Positions 25,799-35,494 of a stretch of 64,000 nucleotides of DNA are shown here, piece after piece (the stretch's first letter is position 1; each line of letters begins with the position of its first letter). The notes under the pieces are model-generated. The model saw nothing but the letters and a program-made list of their open reading frames with translations, was not told the origin of the DNA and did not search any database. This DNA is from Allosaccharopolyspora coralli (GTDB lineage: Bacteria > Actinomycetota > Actinomycetes > Mycobacteriales > Pseudonocardiaceae). Both the position numbers and the translations under genes were made by a program. The stretch covers positions 1,054,001 to 1,118,000 of the forward strand of contig NZ_CP045929.1 in assembly GCF_009664835.1 (NCBI RefSeq), written 5' to 3'.

Positions 25799-27298
25799 AT
25801 GCCGAACGTAGCCCGACCGCCGTGGGAACACGCGGGCTCGGCCCCGAACGCGGTGGCGCTGCGGGCGGGCGACGAGGTGTGGACCTACGCGCAGCTGCGG
25901 GATGCCTCGGCCGCGTTCGGCGGCGAACTCCGAGCACTCGGCGCACGTCCTGGAGACCGAGTTCTGCTGGTGGCTCCCACCGTCGCGGAGTTCGTGGTCG
26001 CGTATCTCGCCGGGCAGCTGCTGGGCACGGTGGTCATCACCATGAACACGATGGCGACCGAGCCCGAGATCGACTACGTCGTGGAGGACTCCGGTGCGTC
26101 GCTGTTGATCGCCTGGCACGAGGCGAGCCTGGCTGCGTCCCGCGTGGCCGAGGAACGTGACCTGTCGTTTCGGGTGCTGGCACCCGGAGCCGGGGCACGT
26201 TCGGGGACGCCCGTGGACGAGCCGGTGGAACGAAACCTCGACGACACGGCGGTTCTGCTCTACACCTCCGGAACCACCGGGCGCCCCAAGGGCGTCGAAC
26301 TCACCGTGGGCAACCTGCTGGACACCGCGAGGACGTTCGTCGAGCAACTCGACCTGACCTCGCAGGACCGGTTCGGTACGGCGCTGCCGCTGTTCCACGT
26401 CTTCGGGCAGGCCGTGTGCCTCAACACGGTTCTGACGACCGGCGCGTCGATGTCACTGCTCTCGCCCTTCGAGCCCGTCGCCATGCTGGAGATGATCCGG
26501 CGGGACCGACTGACCACTGTGGCCGGTGTGCCGACCATGTGGAACGCGATGCTGCACGCCTCCGGCGACTTCGGCCCCGCCGACTTCGCCGATCTGCGAC
26601 TGGCCTCCTCCGGGGGTGCCTCGCTTCCGGGTGAAGTGATCACAGCGTTCTCGGACCGGTTCGGCTGCACGATCCTCGAGGGTTACGGCCTCACCGAGTC
26701 CAGCGGTGCCGCGACCTACAACGCGCCGGATCGGCAGCAGCGCATCGGATCGGTCGGGATTCCGCTTCCCGGCACCGACGTGGAGATCCGGAACCTCGAC
26801 GGTGAGCCGGTGCCTGCCGGCGACGTGGGCGAGGTGTTCCTGCGGGGGCCGAGCGTGATGAAGGGCTACTGGAACCGTCCCGACGCGACGGCGGCCGACC
26901 TCGCCGGCGGGTGGTTGCGGACCGGCGACCTCGGCCGTGTCGACGAGGACGGCTACCTCTACATCGTCGACCGTGCGAAGGATCTCATCATTCGCGGCGG
27001 CTACAACGTGTACCCGCGCGAGGTGGAGGAAGTGCTCTACGAACACCCGGACATCGTCGAGGTCGCGGTGCTCGGAGTCGCCGACGACGCCTACGGTGAG
27101 GAGGTCGCCGCGGTCGTCGCCACCCGCTCCGGCGCGCCGATCGACGAGGACGAACTGCGCACGTGGGCGAAGGAACGGCTGTCCCCCTACAAGGTGCCGC
27201 ACCGGTTCCGTTTCGTGGACACCTTGCCGAAGGGACCGAGCGGGAAGATCCTCAAGCGTGCCATCGACCGGGACGCACTCGAGAACCCCGCGAGCTGA
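25799..27298 (+). CDS. Long-chain fatty acid-CoA ligase / acyl-CoA synthetase (AMP-binding)
   Basis: 499 residues. ANL-superfamily enzyme with P-loop LLYTSGTTGRPKGVE (~156-170), the YGLTESSGAATYN motif (~297-309), GWLRTGDLGRVDEDGYLYIV (A7/A8, ~369-388), hinge RAKDLIIRGGYNVYPREVEE and the C-terminal catalytic Lys in GPSGKILKRA. It activates a carboxylic acid to its CoA ester through an acyl-adenylate, probably a fatty acid, feeding beta-oxidation together with the nearby FadE pair. A TetR regulator follows in the same direction at 180 nt. Confidence 0.93.
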   Translation: MPNVARPPWEHAGSAPNAVALRAGDEVWTYAQLRDASAAFGGELRALGARPGDRVLLVAPTVAEFVVAYLAGQLLGTVVITMNTMATEPEIDYVVEDSGASLLIAWHEASLAASRVAEERDLSFRVLAPGAGARSGTPVDEPVERNLDDTAVLLYTSGTTGRPKGVELTVGNLLDTARTFVEQLDLTSQDRFGTALPLFHVFGQAVCLNTVLTTGASMSLLSPFEPVAMLEMIRRDRLTTVAGVPTMWNAMLHASGDFGPADFADLRLASSGGASLPGEVITAFSDRFGCTILEGYGLTESSGAATYNAPDRQQRIGSVGIPLPGTDVEIRNLDGEPVPAGDVGEVFLRGPSVMKGYWNRPDATAADLAGGWLRTGDLGRVDEDGYLYIVDRAKDLIIRGGYNVYPREVEEVLYEHPDIVEVAVLGVADDAYGEEVAAVVATRSGAPIDEDELRTWAKERLSPYKVPHRFRFVDTLPKGPSGKILKRAIDRDALENPAS

Positions 27299-27477
27299 GC
27301 CCGCGGTACGGCCTCGGACGGGTTGAGCGCTGCGGTCCGGCACACTGCGCCGAAGTGTCCCCGCCGCCTCCGCACACCGGCCGCGAGGTGAGGTTGCGCC
27401 ACGGAACTACCCAGGCGAACTCGCCCGTCGCGCTGGCTGGGTTGTGGGAACATCGTCCGCGGTGGACAGGAGGCCCC

Positions 27478-28158
27478 ATGACGAACGGTTCCCGAGGTCG
27501 TCGGCGGCGCGGCGACGAGATTCCGGCTCTGGTCGAGAGTTCGTCGCTGCGCGAGCAACCCAGTACCGCGCGCGGCGCACGCACCCGCGCCGCGCTCGTC
27601 GCTGCCGCGCGGGTCGTCTTCGAACGAGACGGGTACTTCGGCTCGCGGCTGACCGACATCAGCGCCGAGGCGAACTGCTCCACCGGCAGCTTCTACACGT
27701 ACTTCACCAGCAAGGACGAGATCCTGCTCGCGGTGATCGAGGACGCGCAGCACGACATGCTGCACCCCGGGACGCCACACCTCGCCCCGGAGGACAGCTC
27801 GCCCGCCGCGGTCATCGAAGCCAGCAATCGTGCCTACTTCGAGGCGTACCGGCGGCACGCGAAGCTGATGCTGATCCTCGACCAGCTCGCCGCGAGCAAC
27901 GCCGAGTTCCGGGAGCTGCGGCGCAGGCGCGGCAAGGCGTTCGCCGACCGCAACGCCCGCGCGATCAAGGACCTGCAGGACAAAGGGCTCGCCGACACCG
28001 ACGTCGACGCGGGGATGGCCGCGCGCGCACTGTCCGGAATGGTCAGTCGGATGGCGTTCTACTCCTTCGCGATGGAGGAGAACTATCCGCTCGGTACGCT
28101 CGTCGAGACCACCACGAAGCTGTGGCTCAACGCCTTGAACATGACCGACGACCGGTAG
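27478..28158 (+). CDS. TetR/AcrR family transcriptional regulator
   Basis: 226 residues from ATG 27478 with an ACAGGAGG ribosome-binding site. N-terminal extension rich in Arg (1-30), TetR HTH (~35-82: RAALVAAARVVFERDGYFGS, then LTDISAEANCSTGSFYTYFTSKDEI), and a helical ligand domain with SAFAMEENYPLG-like end (YSFAMEENYPLG). Probably represses the upstream acyl-CoA ligase gene and/or itself in response to an acyl-CoA; this is inferred from position. Followed by a MITE-like repeat. Confidence 0.92.
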   Translation: MTNGSRGRRRRGDEIPALVESSSLREQPSTARGARTRAALVAAARVVFERDGYFGSRLTDISAEANCSTGSFYTYFTSKDEILLAVIEDAQHDMLHPGTPHLAPEDSSPAAVIEASNRAYFEAYRRHAKLMLILDQLAASNAEFRELRRRRGKAFADRNARAIKDLQDKGLADTDVDAGMAARALSGMVSRMAFYSFAMEENYPLGTLVETTTKLWLNALNMTDDR

Positions 28159-28182
28159 CCGCTCGCCGGTCCTGTCCGCCTC

Positions 28183-28274
28183 AGTGTGGTACTCAAGAGG
28201 ACCCCAACGCGGCGAGGCGCGAACTGGGGCGGCGGTACCGGGCCACCGCTCCAAGTTCCACAGCGCCTTCTCAC
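28183..28274. repeat. Dispersed MITE-like palindromic repeat, copy 3 (half form)
   Basis: Closely matches 7210-7314: GTGGTACTCAAGAGGACCCC, GCGAGGCGCGAACTGGGG, and the end GTTCCACAGCGCCTTCTCA. It lies between the stops of the convergent TetR and MFS genes and reaches the MFS stop. The other half of the 200-bp element is missing. Confidence 0.82.
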
Positions 28275-29614
28275 GTCGTGGCCGGGGACGGTGTCGCGGT
28301 GGTCCCGGCTCGCTGGTGGGTCTCGGGAGAAAGCAGCACGCAGGTCAGCGAGATCAACGCCACCAACGCCATGTACCCGGAGACGGCGAGGGTCGTTCCG
28401 GTCGCCGCGAGTAACGCCGTCATCAGGAACGGCGTACCACCGCTGATCACGATGGCAGGCAGCTGGTAAGCGATGGAGGCCGCCGAGTACCGCACGTTCG
28501 GCTGGAACAGTTCCGCGAGGTAGGCCGCGTACGGACCGTAGACGAGGGACGACGCGACACCGCCGATCGCCACCGCGACGAACACCCAGAACAACGACTC
28601 GGTGTTGATGAGCCAGAAGTACGGGAACGCCCACAGTGCCATCGCCGCCGCGCCCACGATCATCAACGGTTTGCGTCCGATCCTGTCCGATGCCGACCCG
28701 GCCCAGTAGATGGCCGCCACGCCGAAGGCCGACGCCGCCAACGAGGCGATGAGCAGCGAATCCCGCGACATGCCCAGTTCGCGCGTGCCGTAGTCGAGCA
28801 CCCCGGCGACGCCGATGTAGAACACCGCGTTGCTGGAGCCGAGAATGCCGGCACCGAGCAGGATCCGGCGCCAGTGCGTCGTGATCGCCTCCCGGATCGG
28901 CGCCCGCACGACCTTCGCGCGTGACGAGTCGGCGGCCTGCTTGAGCTGCTGGTACTCCGGGCTGTCCTCCACTCGCGTCTGGATGAACAGCACGATCGGC
29001 AGCAACAACGCGCTGGCGAGGAACGGAATGCGCCAGCCCCACGCGACGAAGGCCTCGCTGGGCACCGTCAGTCCGACCACCAGGAAGGCGACGGTACCGA
29101 GGATGAGTCCGAAGGGGACGCCCATCTGGCCGAACGTTCCCGCTTGTCCGCGCCTGCCGGGCATCGCGCTCTCGGTGAGCAGCAGAATCACGCCACCCCA
29201 TTGGCCGCCGACCGCGATTCCTTGCAGGAACCTCAGTGTCACCAACAGGATCGGCGCGGCGACGCCGATCTGCGCGGCGGTGGGTAGCAGCCCGATCCCG
29301 ACGGTCGAGCCTCCGACGAGGATCAGGCACGTGACCAGAGCCGGTTTCCTCCCGATCCGGTCGCCGATGTGCCCGAAGACGAGCCCGCCGAGTGGCCTGG
29401 CCACGAACCCCGCCCAGAACGTGCTGAACGACAACAGCGTCGCGGTCAGCGGGGACGCGTCGGGGAAGAAGATCGTGCCGAAGACCAGCGCCGCGGCGGT
29501 CCCGTAGATGAAGAAGTCGTACCACTCGATCGAGGCGCCGACGAGACCGGCGGCCATGAGCTTGCGCAGGTGCTTCTTGCGTTCCGGCGACGGAGCGGTG
29601 TTCGCGGACGTCAT
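28271..29614 (-). CDS. MFS transporter, metabolite:H+ symporter (MHS) type
   Basis: 447 residues from ATG 29614 (GGAG 8 nt upstream, in ATGGAGTGGCCC); an ATG at 29626 is the alternative. Twelve transmembrane helices. Typical MHS features: GASIEWYDFFIYGTAAAL in helix 1, FGHIGDRIGRKPAL in loop 2-3, RFLQGIAVGGQWGG in helix 4 and ASDRIGRKPLM in loop 8-9. Homologues carry shikimate, proline/betaine, alpha-ketoglutarate or aromatic acids. It diverges from the phosphotriesterase-like gene, which suggests transport of that enzyme's substrate or product. Confidence 0.92.
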   Translation of the reverse strand: MTSANTAPSPERKKHLRKLMAAGLVGASIEWYDFFIYGTAAALVFGTIFFPDASPLTATLLSFSTFWAGFVARPLGGLVFGHIGDRIGRKPALVTCLILVGGSTVGIGLLPTAAQIGVAAPILLVTLRFLQGIAVGGQWGGVILLLTESAMPGRRGQAGTFGQMGVPFGLILGTVAFLVVGLTVPSEAFVAWGWRIPFLASALLLPIVLFIQTRVEDSPEYQQLKQAADSSRAKVVRAPIREAITTHWRRILLGAGILGSSNAVFYIGVAGVLDYGTRELGMSRDSLLIASLAASAFGVAAIYWAGSASDRIGRKPLMIVGAAAMALWAFPYFWLINTESLFWVFVAVAIGGVASSLVYGPYAAYLAELFQPNVRYSAASIAYQLPAIVISGGTPFLMTALLAATGTTLAVSGYMALVALISLTCVLLSPETHQRAGTTATPSPATT

Positions 29615-29972
29615 GGGCCACTCCATGCGTGAGTGTCGGGCGGGAACGGCGGACGGCGTGGTGTTGCCGCGGTGGATCGGTCTGCGGTCGCCTCGTGGGT
29701 GCCGCAACGGCGGAATCCGGGGAGCGTCAGGTGCCCGAACAGCCGTCCGCGCACGTGCTCGTCGGACCGTGCGGCCGTCGGACTCGGGCGGCTGGGTCGT
29801 TCGTCGCGGTGTCGGGCCGGGGTGGCGGTCACGCCCGGCGGGAGTGATCGGGACCACAATCTAAACCAAAGTCGAATCCGGATTCAAGAGTTGTGGCCAT
29901 TGACTGCGGGGGTCGCCGTCAGCAGACTCGGCGGATCCGAGCTTGGGTGCACGTGGGGAAACGGGTGTCGCG

Positions 29973-30935
29973 ATGACGGCGGTACACACGGTGAACGGTC
30001 CGGTGAGCAGTGCCGAGCTGGGCCGGGTCCTGGTCCACGAGCACGTGTTCGTGTTGGGCGAGGAGTACCGGCAGAACTACACCGACTGGGACGAGGACGC
30101 GCGGGTCGAGGACGCGGTCCGGCGGCTCACCGAACTCAAGGAGCTCGGCATCGACACGATCCTCGACCCGACGGTGCTCGGGCTCGGACGGTACCTGCCG
30201 CGCATCCAGAAGATCGCCGCGCGGACGCCGCTCAACATCGTTCCCGCGACCGGCATCTACACCTACAACGACGTGCCGTTCCAGTTCCACCACCACGGTC
30301 CCGGCCTGCTGTTCGACAAGCCCGAGCCGATGGTGGACCTGTTCGTGCGGGATCTGACCGAAGGAATCGCCGACACCGGTGTGCGGGCGGCCTTCCTGAA
30401 GTGCGCCATCGAGGACCCGGGTCTCACGCCGGGTGTCGAGCGCGTGATGCGCGCGGTCGGGCGGGCGTCCGTGCTGACCGGTGCCCCGATCACGGTGCAC
30501 ACCAACGCGCACACCCACTCGGGGCTGGTGGCCCAACGGGTGCTGGCCGAGGAAGGCGTGGACCTGTCCCGTGTGGTCATCGGGCATTCCGGTGACTCGA
30601 CGGACCTGGACTACCTCACGAAGCTCGCCGAAGCGGGTTCGCTGCTCGGGATGGACCGGTTCGGGCTCGACGTGCTGCTGCCGTTCGACGACCGGATCGA
30701 CACGATCGTGGAACTGGTGCGTCGGGGATTCGCCGAGAACGTCACCGTCGCCCACGACGCGGCCTGCTTCATCGACTGGTTCGACGAGGCCGAGAAGGAA
30801 GCGGCGGCGCCGAAGTGGAACTACCGCCACATCAGCGAGGACGTGCTGCCCGCGCTGCTCGAACGAGGTCTCACCGACGACGACCTCGACACCATCCTGG
30901 TGCACAACCCCCGCCGCTACTTCGAACGCGAGTAG
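29973..30935 (+). CDS. Phosphotriesterase family metal-dependent hydrolase
   Basis: 320 residues from ATG 29973; a TTG at 29943 would add ten residues. TIM-barrel amidohydrolase with metal ligands in HEHVFVLG (H-x-H, ~22-24), the carboxylated Lys in FLKCAIE (~139), His in TVHTNAHTH and VVIGHSGD, and Asp in VAHDAACF. These mark the PTE family, whose actinobacterial members are mostly lactonases or aryldialkylphosphatase-like hydrolases. Its substrate is unknown. It diverges from the MHS transporter, forming a probable uptake-and-hydrolysis pair. Confidence 0.92.
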   Translation: MTAVHTVNGPVSSAELGRVLVHEHVFVLGEEYRQNYTDWDEDARVEDAVRRLTELKELGIDTILDPTVLGLGRYLPRIQKIAARTPLNIVPATGIYTYNDVPFQFHHHGPGLLFDKPEPMVDLFVRDLTEGIADTGVRAAFLKCAIEDPGLTPGVERVMRAVGRASVLTGAPITVHTNAHTHSGLVAQRVLAEEGVDLSRVVIGHSGDSTDLDYLTKLAEAGSLLGMDRFGLDVLLPFDDRIDTIVELVRRGFAENVTVAHDAACFIDWFDEAEKEAAAPKWNYRHISEDVLPALLERGLTDDDLDTILVHNPRRYFERE

Positions 30936-31186
30936 GACTTCTTGGAGGCTGCGCGGATTGCTCTGCGTTGGTGGTGGGGTGGCGGAACCTCTCCCGCCCT
31001 CCTCGCTGCGGGATCGGTTTCTTGAGTAGCGGCCTACGCGGCGAAATCGCTGTCCTGGCGAGGAGGGCGCTGAGAACCCGCGGGTGGTCGGGCTGGGTAC
31101 GTGGTGACTGCCAGCGGTTCCCCAGCCTGAGACGACCCGCCGGTCAGTTGCCACGGAAGTACCGACGCACGCGCTCGAGATCGGGG

Positions 31187-31777
31187 TCAGCGGGCGCCGA
31201 CGAGACGGGTCGCCAGGTCCGCGTAGTGCTCGCCGATCTCGTCCGGCGTCCACTCTCCCTCCTCGCGGTACCAGCGTGCGATGTCGATGCCCAGCGAGAG
31301 CAGTGCCACCGCGGTCATCCGTGGATTCGTGACCGTGAACTGTCCACTCGCGACTCCGGTGTCGACGAGGTGGCGCAGTTCGTCGCTGATGGTCCGGCGG
31401 AGGAGGCGGATCTCTTCGGCGTGCTCGGGGCCCAGCGCGGACAACTCGTCATTGATGATCCTGGCCTGGGTGTTCCCGCGAGCGTGGTGCACGGCGAATG
31501 CCCGCACGACCGCGCGCAGCCGCTCAACCGGATCCGACGCGCCGGCGATGGCGTCCCGCACGACCGCGAGCGTCTGCTCGTGGCCCGCTCGCGAGATGAG
31601 GTGAAGCAGCTCTTCCTTGGATTTGTGGTGCACGTAGAGGGCCGCCGGAGACATCCCGGCAGCGGCGGCGATGTCGCGGGTGGTCGTGCCGTGGAACCCC
31701 TTCTCGGCGAACGCGGCGATCGCGGCTTCGAACAAGCGGGCTCTGGTGGCCTCGGCGCGTGGGGTGGTCGCGGACAT
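31187..31777 (-). CDS. TetR/AcrR family transcriptional regulator (KstR2-like C-terminus)
   Basis: 196 residues from ATG 31777; ATG 31786 is equally possible. HTH at ~8-55 (RARLFEAAIAAFAEKGFHGT and TRDIAAAAGMSPAALYVHHKSKEEL). The ligand-binding part with ARIINDELSALGPEHAEEIR and IDIARWYREEGEWTPDEIGE is typical for the TetR_C_33 type found in KstR2-like regulators. The divergent quinone oxidoreductase gene starts 114 nt away and is the likely target, along with self-regulation. The ligand may be an acyl-CoA; that is inference from the family. Confidence 0.92.
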   Translation of the reverse strand: MSATTPRAEATRARLFEAAIAAFAEKGFHGTTTRDIAAAAGMSPAALYVHHKSKEELLHLISRAGHEQTLAVVRDAIAGASDPVERLRAVVRAFAVHHARGNTQARIINDELSALGPEHAEEIRLLRRTISDELRHLVDTGVASGQFTVTNPRMTAVALLSLGIDIARWYREEGEWTPDEIGEHYADLATRLVGAR

Positions 31778-31890
31778 CGGCCCCATCTTCGCAGAGCACG
31801 CCCCGCAGGCGGCACCGACGGACCGGGGCGGATGGTGGTCGGAGGGCGTCCGGCGGAATAGTCGGCGGTGCCGGACCGGTTGGTGCCGAT

Positions 31891-32835
31891 ATGAAGGCGA
31901 TTGGTGTGACGGAGTTCGGCGGCCCCGAGGTACTGCACGCGGTGGAGTTGCCGCAGCCTCGCCCGGGAAGCGGACAGGTGCGGGTGCGGGTGCACGCCGC
32001 GACGGTGAACCCGACCGACACGGTCCTGCGCAGCGGCGCACGCGCGGAGGCGATGCGCGACGACCCGAAACCGTACGTCCCGGGCATGGACGTCGCCGGG
32101 GTCCTGGACGAGGTCGGTCCCGACACCGAGACCGATCTGGCCGTCGGCGAGCACGTGATGGGCATCGTGGTACCGCGGGGAAACCACGGCGGGTACGCGG
32201 AACAGGTCGTGCTGCCCGCCGAATCGGTGGTCCGGGCGCCCGCCGGGGCCTCCGACGTCGAGGCGGCCACGCTGCCGATGAACGGGCTGACGGCCCAGAT
32301 GACGCTGGACCTGCTGGCATTGGTGCCGGGGCAGACGCTCGCGGTCACCGGCGCTGCGGGCAGCTACGGCGGGTACGTCGTGCAACTGGCCAAACATCGT
32401 GGCCTGCGGGTGGTCGCGGACGCCTCGGCCGCCGATCGCGCGCAGGTCGAGAGCCTCGGTGCCGACATCGTCGTCGACCGTGGCGAGGACGTCGCCGACC
32501 GGGTCCGTGAGGCGGTGCCCGACGGGGTCGACGGCCTCGCCGACGGTGCGGTTCTGGACGACAAGGTGATCGACGCAGTGCGGGACGGAGGTGGCATCGC
32601 CACCGTGCGGTTTTTCGCCGGGCAACCCGAGCGCGGAGTCACCTACCACCGAGTCATGGTCCCGCAGTACGCGACCGAACACGGCAAACTCGACCAGCTC
32701 CGGGTGCTCGCCGAGCAGGGCGTGCTCACACTCCGGGTCGCGGACACGTTCCCGGCCGAGCAGGCCGCGCAGGCGCACCAACGGCTCGAGGCCGGTGGCA
32801 CCCGCGGACGCCTGGTGCTCACGTTCGCCGAGTGA
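31891..32835 (+). CDS. NADP-dependent oxidoreductase, quinone reductase-like (MDR superfamily)
   Basis: 314 residues from ATG 31891. Begins MKAIGVTEFGGPEVLHAVEL, the typical start of zinc-free quinone oxidoreductases; a GroES-like domain (~25-110) and a Rossmann domain with LAVTGAAGSYGGYVVQLAK (~150-168) follow. No zinc-binding cysteine cluster exists, so it is a zinc-independent MDR enzyme that reduces a quinone or enone with NADPH. The start lies divergent from the TetR gene at 31777, which probably controls it. Confidence 0.9.
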   Translation: MKAIGVTEFGGPEVLHAVELPQPRPGSGQVRVRVHAATVNPTDTVLRSGARAEAMRDDPKPYVPGMDVAGVLDEVGPDTETDLAVGEHVMGIVVPRGNHGGYAEQVVLPAESVVRAPAGASDVEAATLPMNGLTAQMTLDLLALVPGQTLAVTGAAGSYGGYVVQLAKHRGLRVVADASAADRAQVESLGADIVVDRGEDVADRVREAVPDGVDGLADGAVLDDKVIDAVRDGGGIATVRFFAGQPERGVTYHRVMVPQYATEHGKLDQLRVLAEQGVLTLRVADTFPAEQAAQAHQRLEAGGTRGRLVLTFAE

Positions 32836-32896
32836 ACCGGTGACGCACTCTGATGATCCCGGTGGTACGGGGCCGCATCGCCTACCACCGCGAGCC

Positions 32897-34324
32897 TCAC
32901 TCCGAGTGCACCTCCGCCGCATCGACGCGTGAGTCTTTTTGGTGGCTATAGGCACTAAAAGGGCTCACGCGGGTTCTCTGCCGCGCGACGAAAACCACCG
33001 ACAGCAGCCCGAGCCAGACGACTCCGACGTAGAGCGCGACCCGAGTCTCGGCCGAGAACGCGAGCACGACGAAGACGAACAGCATGAACACGATCGTCAC
33101 GACCTGGGCATACGGCCACAACGGCACCGGGAACCGCAGCGCGGCGGCCTGCTCGGCGTTCATCGACCGCCGCGCGCGGTACTGGGAGAGCACGATCATC
33201 AGCCACACCCACACCGTGGCGAACGTCGCGATGGAAGCGACGACCGCGAAGACGTTTTCCGGCATCACGTAGTTGAGTACGACCCCGATCAGCAGCGCGC
33301 CGGTCATGACGATCACCGTCATCCATGGCACGCCGTTGCGCGAGACCGCGGTCATGATCGCCGGGGCCTGACCGCGCTGCGCCATGCCGAACAGCATCCG
33401 TCCGGCTCCGAAGATGTCGCTGTTGATCGCCGAGAGCGCCGCGGTGATCACCACGACGTTGAGGACGGTGGCCGCCGAGGTCAGACCGACGCTGTCGAAG
33501 ATCTGCACGAACGGACTACCGGACGAGTCGATCGAATCCCACGGGGTGATGGCCATGATGACCGCCAGAGTCAGCACGTAAAACAGCAGTACCCGCACCG
33601 GCACCGTGTTGACCGCACGCGGGATGGTCTTGTGCGGTTCTTCGGCCTCTCCTGCTGTGACGCCGATGATCTCGGTGCCGCCGAAGGCGAACACGACCAC
33701 GGCGAACGAGAGCACGAATCCCTCGACCCCCATTGGGAAGAACCCGCCGTGCGACCACAGGTTGCTCACCCCGGTGGCGTCCGGGTTCCCGGAGAAGCCG
33801 AAGACGAGGATCGCGATGCCGCCGAGGATCATCGCGACGATGGCCGTGACCTTGGCGAGGGTGAACCAGAACTCCAGCTCGCCGAACACCTTGACGCTGA
33901 GCAGGTTGGCAGCGCCGATGACGAACAACGTGGCGAGCACCCAGATCCATCTCGGCACGTCGGGGAACCAGAATCCCATGTAGACGCCGAGCGCCGTGAC
34001 GTCGGCGATGCAGACGATGACCATCTCGAACGCGTAGGTCCATCCGGTGACGAACCCGGCGAGGCGCCCGAGATGTCTGCTCGCGTACTCCCCGAACGAG
34101 CCGGGCACCGGGTTGTCGACGGCCATCTCGCCGAGCGAGCGCAGGACGAGGAACACCGCGGCCCCGGCGATCAGGTACGCGAGCAGTACCGAGGGCCCGG
34201 CCTGGTCGATGGCTTCGGACGATCCGTAGAACAGCCCGGTTCCGATGGCCGAGCCGAGTGCGATGAAGCGGATGTGCCGCGTGGTGAGACCTCGACTCAG
34301 TCCCGCCGTGTCTTCGTTCACCAT
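32897..34324 (-). CDS. Amino acid permease (APC superfamily, AAT family)
   Basis: 475 residues from ATG 34324 with a GGGAGGAC ribosome-binding site. Twelve transmembrane helices; the AAT signature is at the start ([20 protein letters not shown]) and in [10 protein letters not shown]; the [21 protein letters not shown] block follows helix 6. Imports an amino acid with protons; the substrate may be proline, GABA or an aromatic residue and is not decided by sequence. The last ~24 residues are encoded by the 44-nt hairpin repeat and its flank, so the original C-terminus may have been replaced. It diverges from an IclR gene across a palindromic operator. Confidence 0.92.
   Translation of the reverse strand: MVNEDTAGLSRGLTTRHIRFIALGSAIGTGLFYGSSEAIDQAGPSVLLAYLIAGAAVFLVLRSLGEMAVDNPVPGSFGEYASRHLGRLAGFVTGWTYAFEMVIVCIADVTALGVYMGFWFPDVPRWIWVLATLFVIGAANLLSVKVFGELEFWFTLAKVTAIVAMILGGIAILVFGFSGNPDATGVSNLWSHGGFFPMGVEGFVLSFAVVVFAFGGTEIIGVTAGEAEEPHKTIPRAVNTVPVRVLLFYVLTLAVIMAITPWDSIDSSGSPFVQIFDSVGLTSAATVLNVVVITAALSAINSDIFGAGRMLFGMAQRGQAPAIMTAVSRNGVPWMTVIVMTGALLIGVVLNYVMPENVFAVVASIATFATVWVWLMIVLSQYRARRSMNAEQAAALRFPVPLWPYAQVVTIVFMLFVFVVLAFSAETRVALYVGVVWLGLLSVVFVARQRTRVSPFSAYSHQKDSRVDAAEVHSE
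32927..32970. repeat. 44-nt hairpin repeat, copy 3, inside the 3' end of the permease frame
   Basis: Arms GCGTGAGTCTTTTTGGTG and CACTAAAAGGGCTCACGC. Lies between convergent oxidoreductase and amino-acid permease genes. On the minus strand the permease frame reads through it, gaining [15 protein letters not shown] before stopping at 32897. Confidence 0.88.
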
Positions 34325-34422
34325 GTCCTCCCTGCGGGAACCACGCCGTTCCTCCTCGGTGCCGGGGATGTTCGCGGCTGCGCACTCGGAACGTGTTGCG
34401 GGCCACAGCCACGGACGCCCAG

Positions 34423-34446
34423 AATGTATAGTGCTGTATATACATT
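34423..34446. promoter_or_regulatory. Palindromic operator in the permease/IclR divergent region
   Basis: AATGTATA and TATACATT are separated by 8 nt (34423-34430 and 34439-34446), a clear A/T-rich palindrome in GC-rich DNA. It lies 15 nt before the IclR start and about 100 nt from the permease start. It is a good candidate for IclR binding and would serve both divergent genes; it may also contain a -10 element. Confidence 0.65.
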
Positions 34447-34461
34447 TCGTCAAGGGGTGAC

Positions 34462-35283
34462 ATGCGAGCTACAGGAAAGGAATCGAGTACGTCGCCGGCT
34501 GTGGGGCACGCCCTGGACATCCTCGTCCGGCTCGCCCAACGGCCCGGCCCCGTGCGAGCCTCGGCGCTCATGCGCGACCTCGGGCTGCCGCGCTCGTCCG
34601 CCTACCACATTCTGTCGGTACTGGAAGATCGCGGATTCGTCGTGTACCTGCCGCAGGAGAAGGCCTATGGGCTCGGCGCGTTCTCGTTCGAGATCGGCTC
34701 CGCGTACCTGCGCCATGAATCACTGGAACGGCTGGCCCGGCCGATCCTGCGACGACTCGCCGCCCGGCTCGGCCAGACCGTCCAACTCGGCATCCTGCAC
34801 GGGGCGGAGACCGTCTACCTGCTCAAACAACCTCCCGATGCGGAGCCGACGGCCGATGTAGCGCTGATCACGGATGTCGGAGTCCGGCTGCCGTCGCATC
34901 TGACCGCCAACGGGCGCGCGATTCTCGCGGACACGCCCGGAGCACAGTTGCGAGCGTTGTTCGCCGGTCCCGCCGACTTCGTCACCCGCACCGGGAGCTG
35001 CCCCCGCTGTCTGGCGGACCTGCGCCGGATACTCGAACGGGACCGCGCTCGCGGGTGGTCCGAAGAGGTCGAACTCGTCGCAGACGGTCTCCGATCGGTC
35101 GGGACGGCCGCCCACGACCACGCCGGGCGGCCCGTCGCCGCGGTGAGCACGACCTGGTGCCGCCACCATCACGATCGGGATCCGGCCGAGGTCGGCGACG
35201 TCCTGCGTCGCGGCGCCGCGAGGTTGACGCGAAGCCTGTCCGGCTGTCCACCGGCCGTGGACAACTCCGACGAGCGGGCCTGA
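34462..35283 (+). CDS. IclR family transcriptional regulator
   Basis: 273 residues from ATG 34462 with an AAGGGGTG ribosome-binding site. Winged HTH (~10-70: [20 protein letters not shown] and [19 protein letters not shown]), then the IclR effector domain (~85-255) with [11 protein letters not shown] and the Cys-containing [14 protein letters not shown]. It probably regulates the divergent amino-acid permease through the adjacent palindrome. The effector is unknown. Its stop is followed at once by a MITE-like repeat. Confidence 0.92.
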   Translation: MRATGKESSTSPAVGHALDILVRLAQRPGPVRASALMRDLGLPRSSAYHILSVLEDRGFVVYLPQEKAYGLGAFSFEIGSAYLRHESLERLARPILRRLAARLGQTVQLGILHGAETVYLLKQPPDAEPTADVALITDVGVRLPSHLTANGRAILADTPGAQLRALFAGPADFVTRTGSCPRCLADLRRILERDRARGWSEEVELVADGLRSVGTAAHDHAGRPVAAVSTTWCRHHHDRDPAEVGDVLRRGAARLTRSLSGCPPAVDNSDERA

Positions 35284-35284
35284 A

Positions 35285-35465
35285 GAGCGCATTCTGGAAC
35301 TGGGGTGTGTGGTCCGGTGCCTTCGCGTCTCGCGCCGTTGGGGTCCTCTCGAGTACCACGCGTACGCGGCGAGCACCCCTGCCTTGCGAGGCACGAACTC
35401 CGTCACTTGCGACCGTGCCCTACGGGCACACAAGCCGGTTCCCACATGCCTCGGAACGCCGGAAC
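35285..35465. repeat. Dispersed MITE-like palindromic repeat, copy 4 (long form)
   Basis: About 180 bp between the convergent IclR and GntR genes. The inverted ends are GCATTCTGGAACTGGG and CCGGTTCCCACATGCC. Inside are TTGGGGTCCTCTCGAGTACC, TTGCGAGGCACGAACTCC and the hairpin GTGCCC-TAC-GGGCAC. It starts 2 nt after the IclR stop. Confidence 0.85.
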
Positions 35466-35494
35466 CGGTTAAGGGTCTACATCGGACAGTCGGA

